From Amphiura filiformis (lineage: Eukaryota; Echinodermata; Ophiuroidea; Amphilepidida; Amphiuridae): a stretch of 64,000 nucleotides of DNA. The notes beneath the pieces were generated by a model that saw nothing but the letters and a program-made list of their open reading frames with translations, was not told the origin of the DNA and made no database searches. The stretch lies in the NCBI RefSeq assembly GCF_039555335.1, contig NC_092646.1:34749380-34813379 (forward strand), written 5' to 3'. Of the stretch, positions 12,965 through 46,563 are shown one piece after another (the first letter of the stretch is position 1; each line of letters begins with the position of its first letter). The position numbers and the translations under genes are program-made.

Positions 12965-14987
12965 GAAATATAACTTTACAATCGTCAACAAGAAGAAGGT
13001 TGCTGGCTAAGTAGAATTATTAAACAGTGTATTTGATTGTATTGCTTATTGTCAGATCACATTTTACTTCTGATTAAAGCCTTAGATATTGTTAACTTAA
13101 TTAATCAGTGTATTTTGTTGTGCATTCTGAAGTGAATTTGGAAAAAGTGTTTTTGGCAGTGAGTCATATTAAGCGACTCGTTACAATACACACGGATGGA
13201 GCTTCATCAGTTTATGATTAATATTAAAACGTGTAACATATGCTAGTAGTGCCAAGCTTGGTGGGCTCAAATAATGTAGGTTTCTATGTTAAATTCAGAG
13301 TAATGCATCGTGTTAAAAATAGTGAAGATAGTCTTCATTCTCTTTGAACCTGTAAAGTGTGCTGAAGCTTGTGGATTAACGTCTAGGCGTTGTGCCTGTG
13401 CGTAGCCCACAATAAATCACTGCGGTTTTTTTTAGGCAAGCGTGCATTTCCAAAAGGAAACGTATCGTTTGCGGGTTTAGCATTAGTTGTTGCAGTGTCT
13501 CCGTTACATGCGACGTGTCTTTTCAATCTAATATGAGTGTACTATTTTAGCCTTTGCAAGTCTACGTATTTGAGAAATAAGTATACATTTAAAAGTGATT
13601 TCTTGAATTTGGAAATTTTAGCATACAAGGGGATGCAAATTGGACGTCAATTATATTCTCTTTTGAAAATGGTAATATTCGCGTCGAACAGGTGCAGCAT
13701 CAAACAAATGGAGGAATGGGATGTTCCATGGACATTCCATTTGAAATTCATACACCCCCTACGTGAACGAGGAGTGTAAATTTCAAATGGAGATTAAGGT
13801 TATGTATTTCATGGGAATGCGTACAACAAATGTATCAAGCACAACTAATATGACTCAGGCTAGCGCTTTAGAATGTTAAGGAAACGCCAAGGGTTAGGGT
13901 TAGAGTAGCTGTAGCTGATTATGTTTTAGGTCTTGGTTAGTATTAGGCCAAAAGGTTCAATTTCACTCAAAGAATACAGTCCCTTTCCTCAAGTTTTAAC
14001 TATGGATATACGCAAAAAAAAAAAAAAAAAGAAAAAAGAGAAAAACGTATATTAACTGTAGACTAATAAAAGACTAAATTCTATATTGTAACTTCTAAAT
14101 AATATAAAATATGATTACTGTATTAAAAAAACAATGTGTCAGTACAGGTTTCGGACAAGCATTTTGTGGAAAAAATATCCATTGTTGCAAATGTTGGAAT
14201 AGCAGACAAAAAACAAATCACTAACAAACTATTATTCTTCTCTTTTATTATTTTCGTGTTGCGAAAAAATCGAAAAAGAATTTTGAGTTTTATTTTTGCC
14301 TTTTGTTAAAAAAAAATAAAGAGAGATAAAAAATGAATTTCTTGATTTTCAAAGAGGACTACTTGCACGATTTTACTAAGGCGCGCGGCAGCTTTGAGAC
14401 ACAGGATTGAATTCAGATGGCCTTAGCTAATATTAAACAGTACATAAACGTAGCACTGTAATATACTCTCAAGTAAAAGGAATTCAATAAAAAGAAAAGA
14501 AGGTTCCTATTCGTTCTGCTTATGGAGAAGACTGGTAAAAAGCCTTAAAAGGCAATATTTTTTTACGTCAGCGGTTCCCAAACATTCTTACAAGCTATAT
14601 CCCAAATGTTGTCTGACTTATTTTGTCACGACTCACAAACTATTTATAGTGGTATATACCCGAAGATATCCAGGGGTGACGCCTCCGCTGGGGCCGGGTG
14701 AGACCACAATTTGCGTCCTGCAGCTTACTGAACTTACTAGTGAAAACTTTACAAAGACCAAAGACATACCTTTTGGTCTATAATATTCAAAACTGTGAAT
14801 ATTAAAAGATTATACCAATCATATCGGTTTTTGATGGCTCTGAAAAGAGCCGTTCATTCTGCGGTTCGAAAACCTTTCCTGTCTCAAAGTCAGATAATGG
14901 TAGGAACCAAAATACTAAAAAACAATTTTTATAGTCAAACTGTATAGTCAAATTTGAAAAAAAAAAAAAAAAAAAAACGCCCATCCA
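12965..14987. other. Non-coding stretch between repeats
   Basis: The part at 13100-13560 resembles 48340-48700 below gene D (shared GCTAGTAGTGCCA and GCATTCGACGTG-like words), suggesting old duplicated flank. A fragment of the CCATACACC palindromic repeat sits at 13706-13800 and an A-run at 14014-14032. No gene was recognised. Confidence 0.5.
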
Positions 14988-16027
14988 GGGGAAGGTGGGG
15001 CATAACGGAACACTTAACTTCGAGGATGCTCTGTGACGTCACCATAAGTAATATGACTGTAAAAAGTATATGTTCAGTTGAAGTTTGTATTTACCTTTAA
15101 TATACCATTAACCAATATAACTTGAATCTTACAATTTTGTTATAAAAATGAAGAAATATTTTCAAAAAAATAAATCCGTTTTGCCCCACTATCGGGGCAA
15201 AACGGAACTATGGGGCAAAACGGCACCCTGGGTGTAAACTTATATCAGTAGTTCCATCGGTAGGCCCTAGGCCTAGTTATATGTAGGCCTATATTCAGTT
15301 ACAATATTATGGGCCTTCCATCTCTGTGAAGTGAGTGGTTAACTTCTTATAGACCTAGTAGGCCTATAATATGTATGACCAATATTTGATTAGAAAGAAA
15401 TATTAAGTAGGCCTACCCATCTCTGTGGAGTTAGTTAACTTTTAATCATTAATTCTATCTGCAGGCCTAGTTTAATATGCCTATGTTTCAGCGAAGTGTT
15501 TACCATGCTCGAGTAGGCCCCTAGATAACGCCTACATTTCCTTGAGTGAATACGTATTATGTCCAATTGGGGCAAAACGGAACCCATCTGTGGGGCAAAA
15601 CGCCTGGGGCAAAACGGAACCCTGTTCCGTTATGCCCCACACTAAAGGGTTCCGTTTTGCCCCTATACCTGATTTTTAGGAATAGGTTGCATGCATAATA
15701 CATTGTAGCATATAGGCCATGCAGTTCATACAGCTCAAAGCTAGTACCTTAGTGTTTACAATATACACAATTATTTGGGAATCCGATATTAATGAAGTAA
15801 AATTTCGCGCATGAAACATCTACATATCTTACGTCAGACAGGTTGTAATTTTTTGACTCGATCTTGCTCGGATGTCAGTAGATTGTTTCAGATCAAATTT
15901 TTGTTGTAAATCTGTGTGGCCATACTTGTGTTCCTCAATATAATTTGCATAGACGGCAGTATTGCCAAGGCCTATTTTTCCGTTGGGTCCGTTTTGCCCC
16001 GGGGGTCCGTTATGCCCCACCTTCCCC
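14988..16027. mobile_element. 1.04-kb foldback element with GGGGCAAAACGGA motifs
   Basis: Identical terminal inverted repeats (GGGGAAGGTGGGGCATAACG and its complement). Inside are repeated copies of GGGGCAAAACGGAAC in both orientations, near 15190, 15210, 15570, 15605 and 15650. A 67-codon reading frame at 15829-16032 crosses the right terminal repeat and is probably fortuitous. Confidence 0.7.
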
Positions 16028-16044
16028 CACATACGGTATATAGT

Positions 16045-16640
16045 AACATTATAAAAATGTGTAGCTAAGTTCTATAAAACATATCCATGTACAAAGTACT
16101 CACATTTTATGGAGGCTCGACGTTTCGAAACCTATTTGTCTGGTTTCCTATTCATGAGTGATGACTTGATCCAGTAACACTGTTGGTGTTTCTAGAAGAT
16201 GTAGTGTTTCTAAAATTGTTCTGGATCAAATAGTCATAACTCTGACTGCGGTTGAATGCTGCGCCCCTTGGTTGTCCATTACTTTATATCCCCTACGACG
16301 AATCCACATGGATTCTCTTATCCATCTGGGATATCTTTCGTCTTCTCGATGGAAGAGCTTTGCTCCCTCCCAGTCTATTATAACGTGGTCTGGTATGGCC
16401 GATTTATCTTGGTCTGATATTGAAGAGAGTCTATTTGCACTGGTTTGGATTTTGTTGATGATTTTGTCCGCTTCCTTCCTATGTTCTTTGATACGTGTGC
16501 TAAGGAGTCTTCCAGTTTCTCACACTTAGACAAAGTCACAGTTATTACAGCATATTTCGTATACGCAGCCCGTGGTCTCTGTGGATTTGCGTTTGTCTTT
16601 TGGATACACAAGAGATTTTCTTAGTGTGCTGTGGGGTTTG
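16045..16640 (-). mobile_element. Penelope-like element 3' fragment (GIY-YIG region), dead
   Basis: On the minus strand the reading runs YPKDKRKSTETTGCVYEICC, NNCDFV-stop-V-stop-ETGRLLST, RIKEHRKEADKII, DHVIIDWEGAKLFHRE and RYPRWIRESMWIRRRGY. This is the Cys-containing GIY-YIG endonuclease C-terminus typical of animal Penelope elements. Stops inside the domain show it is inactive. Confidence 0.75.
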
Positions 16641-16950
16641 AAGGCGCACACGTATCAAAGAACATAGGAAGGAAGTGAACAAAATCATCAACAAAATCCA
16701 ACATAAATCGGCCATATCAGACCATGTCGCCGCAACAAAACACGTTATAGACTGGGAGGGAGCAAAGCTCCTCCACCGAGAAAATGAAAGATATCCCAGA
16801 TGGATAAGGGAATCCATATGGATTCGTCGCAGGGGAGACAAAGCAATGAACAACCAAGGGGTTGTTAACCTCAGTCTCAGTTATGACCATTTGATCCAGA
16901 ACAATTGTAGAAACACTAGAGATACATTGTATAGATTGATCAGCTCGTAA
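16641..16950 (+). mobile_element. Second Penelope-like 3' fragment, opposite orientation
   Basis: The plus strand reads RIKEHRKEVNKIINKIQHKS, AISDHVAATKHVIDWEGAKL, LHRENERYPRWIRESIWIRR. It duplicates the last part of the minus-strand neighbour, so the two fragments share a boundary near 16640 and point away from each other. Confidence 0.75.
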
Positions 16951-17276
16951 TCGGCGGGCTTTATAACATCGCGGATTAATATAAATATATTTCGAAAATT
17001 GTCTTGTGACATCTCGCAAGAAACATCACAAATTAATGATTCAAGTCCTATACTATTGTCTACTTTCTTTAACACACAAAATCTAGACCAGACAAGTCAG
17101 CTATGTCACTCTTTGTATGGGTCTACTTTTCGGCGTAGTGGTAAAAGCCTAACAATACCCGCCGATTAAAAGCAGATCAAACTATACATTGAAAGCAGAC
17201 TGATTTGACAAACTGTCTTCGAAAGTATCTCTTACGTTATTTACTTTAAAAAGTTTTTTACATCAATATACGAGTA

Positions 17277-17653
17277 CGTGTCATGTCAAAAGGAGACACT
17301 TTTGGCCAGGATCGTAAATGGAGAGATAGCCAAAAATCTGCCCGGGGTGATTTTTTCCGAATTTGAGTTTGTTGCGAATATGTGATGTTATTAATGTGTA
17401 AAACATTGTCTGATAGTTTCAGACCGGAATATAACTGGCATCTTGTATTTTTGAGACATTTTTCAAGGTAATTCCTACTGTCAACATTGTCAATAATATT
17501 TTTAAAGGCCGATATCTCAATTTCCAAATTTATAATACCATAACTTACGAACTCAATATCTTCGCGTAGGAATGTCCGATTTAATTGGGGAAAACGGCAT
17601 TCTGGAGCAAAATTGATAACCTGCCCAAAAGTGTCTCCTTTTGACATGACACG
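17277..17653. mobile_element. 377-bp foldback element just past gene B stop
   Basis: Terminal inverted repeats begin CGTGTCATGTCAAAAGGAGA and stay identical for about 29 bases. It lies 54 bases beyond the gene B stop codon, so it is probably in the 3' untranslated region. The corresponding place below gene C lacks it. Confidence 0.75.
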
Positions 17654-17707
17654 TCACATATAGTATCTGCTATGTTATTTTTTACTCGGGAAGGCAGAGC
17701 GAATTGA

Positions 17708-32697
<14,990 letters not shown>

Positions 32698-32699
32698 TA

Positions 32700-32945
32700 T
32701 TGCTGGTTTGCTTAAGTTTCAGCTAGTTTCCAAATTTCGCTGGTACACTGTTCCGTCACCTTGTAGTATAACCAGTAGTAATCCCAATTTGCGTATTAAC
32801 CTTATTTGACGACAACATCCAAATGCTAAGAAAGCGCAGGCACAGAACATGCAAAATAAACGACTAAATATAAATAATTTTACTAAGCGCACCTCTGGCG
32901 CCCAATTTTGTGCTACTTTTGTGTGACTGTGGGCATGTACGAGCA
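32700..32945 (-). promoter_or_regulatory. Upstream conserved block of gene B
   Basis: Aligns with 9657-9895 upstream of A. It contains the same GCGCACCTCTGGCGCCC block at about 32887 and a TATA-like TTTATATTTA near 32866. Homology with A fades beyond about 32945, which may mark the edge of the duplicated unit. Confidence 0.4.
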
Positions 32946-33191
32946 TACTTCACGCATTAGTGTATTTGTGCATTCATGTGAAAAAACGAGAACTTTTTCA
33001 GTGTCAATGGGAATAATTAGCACAGTTAGCAAACCAATACGTTGGTATTATGTGCATTGGATTGTGGTTATGTGGTCCCGCATCATAGCGAAACATGCGA
33101 ATGTATGCCATATTCCTGGACCGTATTAAACTTATATTGAGAAGAAAACGTGATTTTATGTCAATATTATAAACACAGCCAAAGTAAAAAG

Positions 33192-34070
33192 TCTCCAGTA
33201 GTTCCATTCCCATTTACTCAGAGTCTGATGAGTTTATGGCAAAATTATTTTTATAATAATTTTCGTGAGCAGAGGAACCTTTGTTTGGAAATTCGTGCAA
33301 TTTTAAAAATGACATAGGGAATTGTATCACATAGCGGAACTAGCGTGAGTGCCAAGAATTACGTCGCCTGAATAGGCCGGCAGGTTAAGGGGGTACTACA
33401 CCCCTGTCCAATTTTGTGCCTATTTTTGCATTTTTCTCAAAAATTATAGCACATTGGTGACAAGTAAGATATGTATATTATAGGGGCAAGGACTACAACT
33501 TCTGTACTGAAAACTCAGCAACTCAAAGCAAGTAGTTATTGATTTATTGATCAAATATTGGTTTTTCCTCATTTTTGACTGTAACTCCACAACTGTTGTC
33601 TGTGCTGAAATAAAATTTCCAGTGCAGTAGTTGTAGACCTTGCCCCTATAATATACATATCTTACTTGTCCCCAATGCGCTATAAATTTTGAGAAAAATG
33701 CAAAAATGGGCACAAAATTGGGCAGGGGTGTAGTACCCCATTAAAGGTTTGCCCATGCATGCTAAAATGCAAATCAAATACCCCGCTCTTTCAATTGTGC
33801 GCAGGCAAGTGTACAATTAATGATTCCTGTACGGGTTGCTTCAGGCCACATAAATAGTTGATACCATGCATTGACTTTTGCGTGGTCAATTCGTAATTTT
33901 TAAATTGCACGAATTTCCAAACAACGGCTCCTATACTCACGATGATTAAACTTTTGATATCAAATATGGTATCAACCTTCAAAGGAATGTGTATAGAAAA
34001 TTATAATACAAATTATCTTGCCATAAACTCATCAGACTCTGATTAAATTGGGGCGGAACTACTGGAGACT
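33192..34070. repeat. Foldback upstream of gene B with nested TTAA element
   Basis: AGTCTCCAGTAGTTCC at 33190 is mirrored by GGAACTACTGGAGACT at 34055; both arms carry CAGAGTCTGATGAGTTTATG. The TTAA element 33389-33740 lies in the loop. Confidence 0.75.
33389..33740. mobile_element. TTAA-flanked GGGGGTACTAC MITE, copy 1
   Basis: Ends GGGGGTACTACACCCC and GGGGTGTAGTACCCC, with TTAA on both flanks. The 352-bp palindrome includes TATAGGGGCAAGGACTAC. Confidence 0.85.
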
Positions 34071-34309
34071 TTTGAAACCGTGCACATAGCAGGTTTATAA
34101 AAATCAGCTTTATTAACAGGCATCAAGTTAAGCAAGAACACATTGAATCATTTCTAATTTTGGATATTTGGGGAATTCCCTTGAGATTGTAAAGTGAAAG
34201 TGACATCATGTTGGGGAAAACCCCAGGAAGTGATGTAATGAGAAAGGTTAATTAATGATTTTTTGGTAGACAAATCCAGTAAATTAGTATTCACTTTCTG
34301 AGCTTTCGA

Positions 34310-34755
34310 TGACCGGTTATGTCATCTTGATCACAGATCTTGATCCAGGCTCACTGCACTTCCCGCCGTGGGACTTGGTAGTATCATTCCCACAGGTTCT
34401 TGATTGGCTTAGCAGCGAGTCGTAGACGTGATCTAGAGAATACATCCCAATGTCTCGATTCAATTCTCGATGTCTCGCAAGTCTTGTTGGATTCAATTTT
34501 GTCTTTTGGATGGACAAGTAAGTTCCTAAGCGTGTTATGGGGCCTCATAGCGGTGGCAATACGGTGTTTCCAGAAGATGCGTTGTAGTTTTTCTGAGAGT
34601 CCTTCTATGTATGGTAGTACAACCATACCTTTCGACGGGTCATTGTCGTTTTTCTTTTCTTTGGTTTCCTTCTTTGATACTGTCCCTTTCCTCAAGTTTT
34701 TATTTAACTGTACACCAGGCACAAAAAGAAACTCGTCAGTTATATTCATCCTTGC
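34310..34755 (-). mobile_element. Penelope-like element fragment upstream of gene B
   Basis: The minus strand reads FVPGVQLNKNLRKG, then VVLPYIEGLSEKLQRIFWKH, RIATAMRPHNTLRNLLVHPK DK. The LPYI.GLSEKL...F and LRNLLVHPKDK words are typical of the linker between the polymerase and the GIY-YIG part of Penelope elements. The GIY-YIG part itself is not recognisable. Confidence 0.65.
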
Positions 34756-35212
34756 TGTTTAATAACCTGATAATTTTGGATTATTCTGAAATATACATTT
34801 TGTTAATTGGACTTTTCTTTCTCATTTGACACCCTGTTCGTGAACATTGAGCAAGAATTGACCAATATATGCGCCTCGAACTCTCAAACCCCAAAATGAA
34901 AAGTTGCAATTTTAACGATTCAATTGTGCCTGTTACACTGTGTGTTTTATTGATTGGCCCGTGGTGCTTGTGTGCAATACAACGATGCGTTCCCATTGAA
35001 ATTAGTTGAAAATGCAACTTTTGATTTTGGGGTTTGAGGCTTTGGAGGCGCATATCTTGGTCAATTCTTGTTCGTTTATCACAAACAGGGTGTCAAATGA
35101 GAAAGCAAAGTGCAATTAATAAAATGAATGTTTCAGAATAATCCAAAATTATCAAGTTATTGAACAGCAAGGATGAATATAACTAACGAGTTTCTTTTTG
35201 TGCCTGGTGTAT
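34718..35212. repeat. Inverted duplication extending out of the Penelope fragment
   Basis: ACACCAGGCACAAAAAGAAA at 34718 is mirrored by TTTCTTTTTGTGCCTGGTGT ending about 35212. The arms also share GGATTATTCTGAAA and TCATTTGACACCCTGTT. The centre is near 34960. Confidence 0.75.
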
Positions 35213-35215
35213 ATT

Positions 35216-36293
35216 GTAACTTCTAAATAATATAAAATATGATTACTTTACTACGAAGGCGGGGGAGGCGTTTACGCCCTAAGTACCTAAGCTAATCATA
35301 GATACATCCTTTGCGCTCATTTTAGTGATAACATTTTTACTCCAGCACCTTACTCGGGGTAGCACTGTCCATCAAAGATGATCATGGGAGGGGGGGGGGG
35401 GTGGTGGACACCATCGGTTTCTACAATAAAATCCATGATTTGCACTCTTGTAGAATTATTCAAAGAGCAACTGACATGTTACTTGTTAGTTAGGTTGAAA
35501 TAGTCATTGGTGACAAATGTGGTGAAAATCTCATGTATATGTTCGTAGAAATTTTAGCCAAAAGCATTATTGCCTATACTTTTGTACATAGTCAGAATTT
35601 CCAAAATATGCATGGGCGCCCTCACAGTATGACGTCATGGCGACATTACGTGGGGAATGTTGTACTTATTGGTATCATTAGATAGAGGAGACCCATTGTT
35701 TGTGTGATAGCTATATCATGATATTGGTACCAAATATAATGGTATATGACGTTTAAATTCATAGTCCACATTGCAAAATATGGCTCAGCAGTTTATGGTT
35801 AAATATTACAATACAATTTGTCGTAAAAAATGTCATTACCTGTTTATTTATAGTCCTTGAACAATGTGTCTAATCTTGAATCACAAAATGATTGTTAAAT
35901 TTCTCAAAATAAATTTCATAACATTATCACAATATGATCATCGTAAAATAAAACCATACAAATAAATCTGAATCTCAAAATAAAAAAGTGACTTATTTCT
36001 CTAAATTAATGTATTGTACTTTCTACTTTTGCCACAGAATGCAGCATCATTTTTAAACTATGAGCCGTAAGTACTATAATTAAATAGAGTTGAAATCTAC
36101 CATTAACAATAAGTCATGTCGGAGAGGGGTAACAGGTGTGGCGTCAGTGGGTAAAAAGTCGACTCACATGTATTGTAGCAAATTATACTAAATGATCCAA
36201 TTATTTAGTAACTTCTAACACATGACCCATTCATATAATATAGCCTCCAAAAATGACAATTTTCGACTTTGCCATACATAGAGGTAGTAACAA

Positions 36294-36360
<67 letters not shown>

Positions 36361-37174
36361 CAACATTTTACTCATAGTTAGACGATCTTTTGAATAAAGT
36401 GCTCAATCCCAAAAGGGAGAGCGTATAAAAATTCAAAGAACAGACCTTCCAGAATAGGTAGTCGTTACTCTGAGTTTCATGCCTAAAAGGCAATCGTTAG
36501 ACGACACGATGAAATGCTTTTGTTTTTTTGTTTTTGTTTTTGGTTGATTTGTATGGCGCTTTCAACTACTGAGGTTATTTGCGCCAGTACTCACTCCTTT
36601 GTCAAGTTGCACCTGTATAACTCCATTCAGTCACAATACGTAATTTTCTGCTTCACTGCATCTTATTTATTTCTATCCTCTTCATGCCTAGCTCGTTGAT
36701 ATCTCCTGAGTATCTGCTCGTACACTAAAATCCAGATTGTTCCTCTGTCTGCGTGGTAAAAACCAAACGGTGTCTCTTCAGAGCCACACCAGGCTGAGTC
36801 AGCCGAGGAAGGGCTAAAACGTGGTCAAATTACTTTGCATGATCCTACGCTAGCTTGACTTCCTCGCATCCAAGCCTGTTCCCCAGAGCCCAAGTTAGCG
36901 TTATCCATCCGACACCACGTGGAGGTTTGGGTTGAGTTGCCCGCGAGCAATTACTTTGCCAGCTCTACGGACCTTGCCGGACCTGAAATGCTTTGGGTGG
37001 ACTACCATCACTTAGGAATGTGAAAGAATATACATTCCATGATGTCAGTCAACACAGCCAAAGCCTATCCCAGAGTCAGTCTGTCTATCGGAGATAGTCA
37101 GAAAGTGCTCAACTGCAAAAACAGGAGAGTAATAACAACAAATAAATAAATAAATAACTAAATAAATAAATATA

Positions 37175-37245
<71 letters not shown>

Positions 37246-38234
37246 GCAAATAAATACTTTGAGAAAGATGACTATCTTCGTGCAGAGTGCTAAATGCATT
37301 AAAGAAGCTAATAATACGAGTAGAATTTGTGGAACGAGTTTAATAGTACTTACGGCTAATAATACGAGTAGAACTTGTGGAACGAAACTACAAGTTCTAC
37401 TCGTAAATAAATAAACAAATAAATAAGAATAAATAAAATAACCCACTGTTTTGGTAAGAGGTAAAAGTGCGACCCATATATCGGCGGAACATGTGTATAC
37501 CTACCCTTTTTACAGGATAACCGTAACCTCCCCGGGGAAATAGTCCATCGAATTTGCAATACAAACAAGATGTTTCTTTTAAAGATTTATTAGAATATTT
37601 GATTGTAATATGGCATGACACTAACAAATACATAATTTAAATATTTTAAATTTTAACAAAAACATTGTAGATAAATCGCGAAATTATTATGAGGAAAGAA
37701 ACTTATCAGTCCTAAATTTGCTAAAGTTATTGGTGATCACCTTGTATTTATGTGATAGTTCCTTCGACGAGTGAAATCTTAACAAGAGCTATATATATCG
37801 TATCAAAAATAAAAATGTTTTATGCATATCAAAAATATATCTTATAGTTAGCTAATATGTCATAAACATAGCACGCTAATATACTCTCAAGTAAATCAAG
37901 TAAAAGGAATTAAATAAAAAAGAAGGCTCCAATTCGCTTGGAGGCTCCAATTCGTTTTAGTTATGGAGAGGACTAGTAAGGCCGTATAAAATTAATGTTT
38001 TGGTTCTCGTCCAGAGGATTTTCATGAATTGATGAGGGAGGGAGGTGTTTTTTTTTTTTTTTTTTTTTTTTCCAATGTAAAATTAGCATTGTCTGTATTT
38101 TTCGGTCTTCTTTAACAGTGCTCGAGGAAACGATGAGGCCCTTTTTTTTTTCAAATGTGAGATTCTGAGGATAAACCCCTAGAGTACCACAAAAAGACTT
38201 GGAAGTGATGCTTGTTCTCTAATAAACTTATTTA
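35216..38234. other. Gene-poor stretch between genes B and C
   Basis: Holds (AAAT)n tracts at about 36293-36361 and 37140-37253 and a G-run at 35390-35401. Two blocks resemble the flank below gene B: 35219-35244 matches 14092-14117 (CTTCTAAATAATATAAAATATG), and 37878-37975 matches 14460-14535 (AATATACTCTCAAGTAAA). The piece 36400-37120 is GC-richer but not identified. Confidence 0.5.
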
Positions 38235-38712
38235 GGGGTGGTGCAATATTATGTGTACCCAGGGGGTGAATTCTCAAAATGGTCTGCCAAAATCGCTTGC
38301 CCCCCTTTGGCCGTGCTAAAAACCTTTGCCCCCCTTTCGACGTGCCAAAAACCTTTGCCCCCCCTTTTGACGTGCCAACAAATCTTTGCCCCCCCCTTAC
38401 ACATGCAAGATTTTGGGGAACCCGAATTTAAAACCTTAAATTGCCTTAACATATAATGCGAGCGCAGCGAGCAGGAAATTTTGCATATTTGAACGTGTTC
38501 GTAACGTTTTCCTACGCCTTTTTAGGGCGTAATATAGAAACGGTGCCCAAAATATCTGTGCCAAAAATTGCTTGCCCCCCCTTTCGACCTACCAAAAATC
38601 GCTTGACCCCCCTTTCGACCTGCCAAAAATGCTTGCCCCCCCTTTTGGCCTGCCAAAAATCTTTGCCCCCTATAATTCACCCCGGGGGTACACATAATTA
38701 TTGCACCACCCC
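38235..38712. mobile_element. 478-bp MITE with CCTTTGCCCCCC minisatellite
   Basis: Ends GGGGTGGTGCAATATTATGT and its near-complement, flanked by TTA. Inside, units like GTGCCAAAAACCTTTGCCCC repeat in the left half and CCTGCCAAAAAT units in the right half. Confidence 0.75.
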
Positions 38713-39114
38713 TTATATGTATGAAGATTTCATAAATCATTCCAAAGTCTAAAAAATTGAAAAATCTAAAAAAAAAAAAAAAAAATCTGACAAATCCCAG
38801 AAATTGAGGAGGGAGGGACGAGAACCAAAATATTAATTTTACACGGCCTAAAAGAATCTTATACACGATACAGCTTTAGAAAAACGCGATTTAATGTCGG
38901 GTTGTTAAATGTTTGATGATGTTTTACTTTTTTAATGCTAACTTCATGGTTTTCTTTCGTAAGGGTTTTTGATCGTGAGCCATTTTCAATTTGCCCGCGA
39001 CGCCGAAAAGGGTAACGAAGTTTTGGAACCGGTGTGTTACGTTATTTAAAGATACTGTTATATTTACTTTCGAAAATATTCTTCCCAGTTTAAAAGGCCG
39101 TACTTGCTATGTTA

Positions 39115-39120
39115 TTTATT
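39115..39120 (-). promoter_or_regulatory. Candidate poly(A) signal of gene C
   Basis: AATAAA on the minus strand 37 bases after the gene C stop codon. In gene B the aligned position has lost the hexamer (AAAAAATAAC). Confidence 0.3.
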
Positions 39121-39156
39121 TATAGATACTGCTTTTAGGAAGGCAGAGCGAATTGG

Positions 39157-45977
<6,821 letters not shown>

Positions 45978-45979
45978 TA

Positions 45980-46160
45980 TTGGTGGTTGGCTAAAGTTGC
46001 CAAACTTCCCTCGTACACCGTGCCGTCACCCTATATTGGACCTTTGACGACAATGTACGAAATCTCAGAATGCACAGGCACAGAACTTGTCAGTTGACCT
46101 TTTGACTGAGCGCACCTCTGGCGCCCAATTTCGTGCTACTTTTAACTTTTGGCTGTCGGC
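45980..46160 (-). promoter_or_regulatory. Upstream conserved block of gene C
   Basis: Retains GCGCACCTCTGGCGCCC (46110-46126) and the flanking GTGCTACTTTT, but the TATA-like stretch of A and B is missing. A weaker version (CACACCTCTGGTGCCC, about 47390-47407) lies above the orphan exon. Confidence 0.4.
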
Positions 46161-46563
46161 ATATATTGTCATACATCGTGTGCATTCATGTGAAAGAAAC
46201 TAGAACATTTTCAGCGTAAATGTGAATAATTAGCATAAGTAGCAACCCAATACGCTGCGCGCTGGTACATGTAAATTGCATTGTTGTCCCGCATCATGTA
46301 CACAGCGATGCATGCGAATGTATGCCGTAATTCCCGGACCGTATTAAACTTCATTTGAGAAGAAACCGTGATTTTATGTCAAGCCAAAATCGGTGTAAAC
46401 ATGTGAGTACTAGTAATGTAAAGGTCGTCAGAAAAAAAAAAAAAGAAGAAGAAGAAAAAGAAAGAAGAGAGAACCTGTAAGAAAACAGACACATCCGAGA
46501 CTAACGTCACGGCTGTGTAACAAGAGTCGTAAAGAGATACTTGTTATACTCATATAACCTTAC

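Noticed and set aside
17258-17647. 129-codon minus-strand frame below gene B
   Set aside because: It reads through both terminal inverted repeats of a foldback element, so it is unlikely to be a gene; kept only as a finding about the element.
37045-37446. 133-codon frame rich in FIYLFIYLFIYL
   Set aside because: Produced by the AAAT tetranucleotide tract; no homology or start context.
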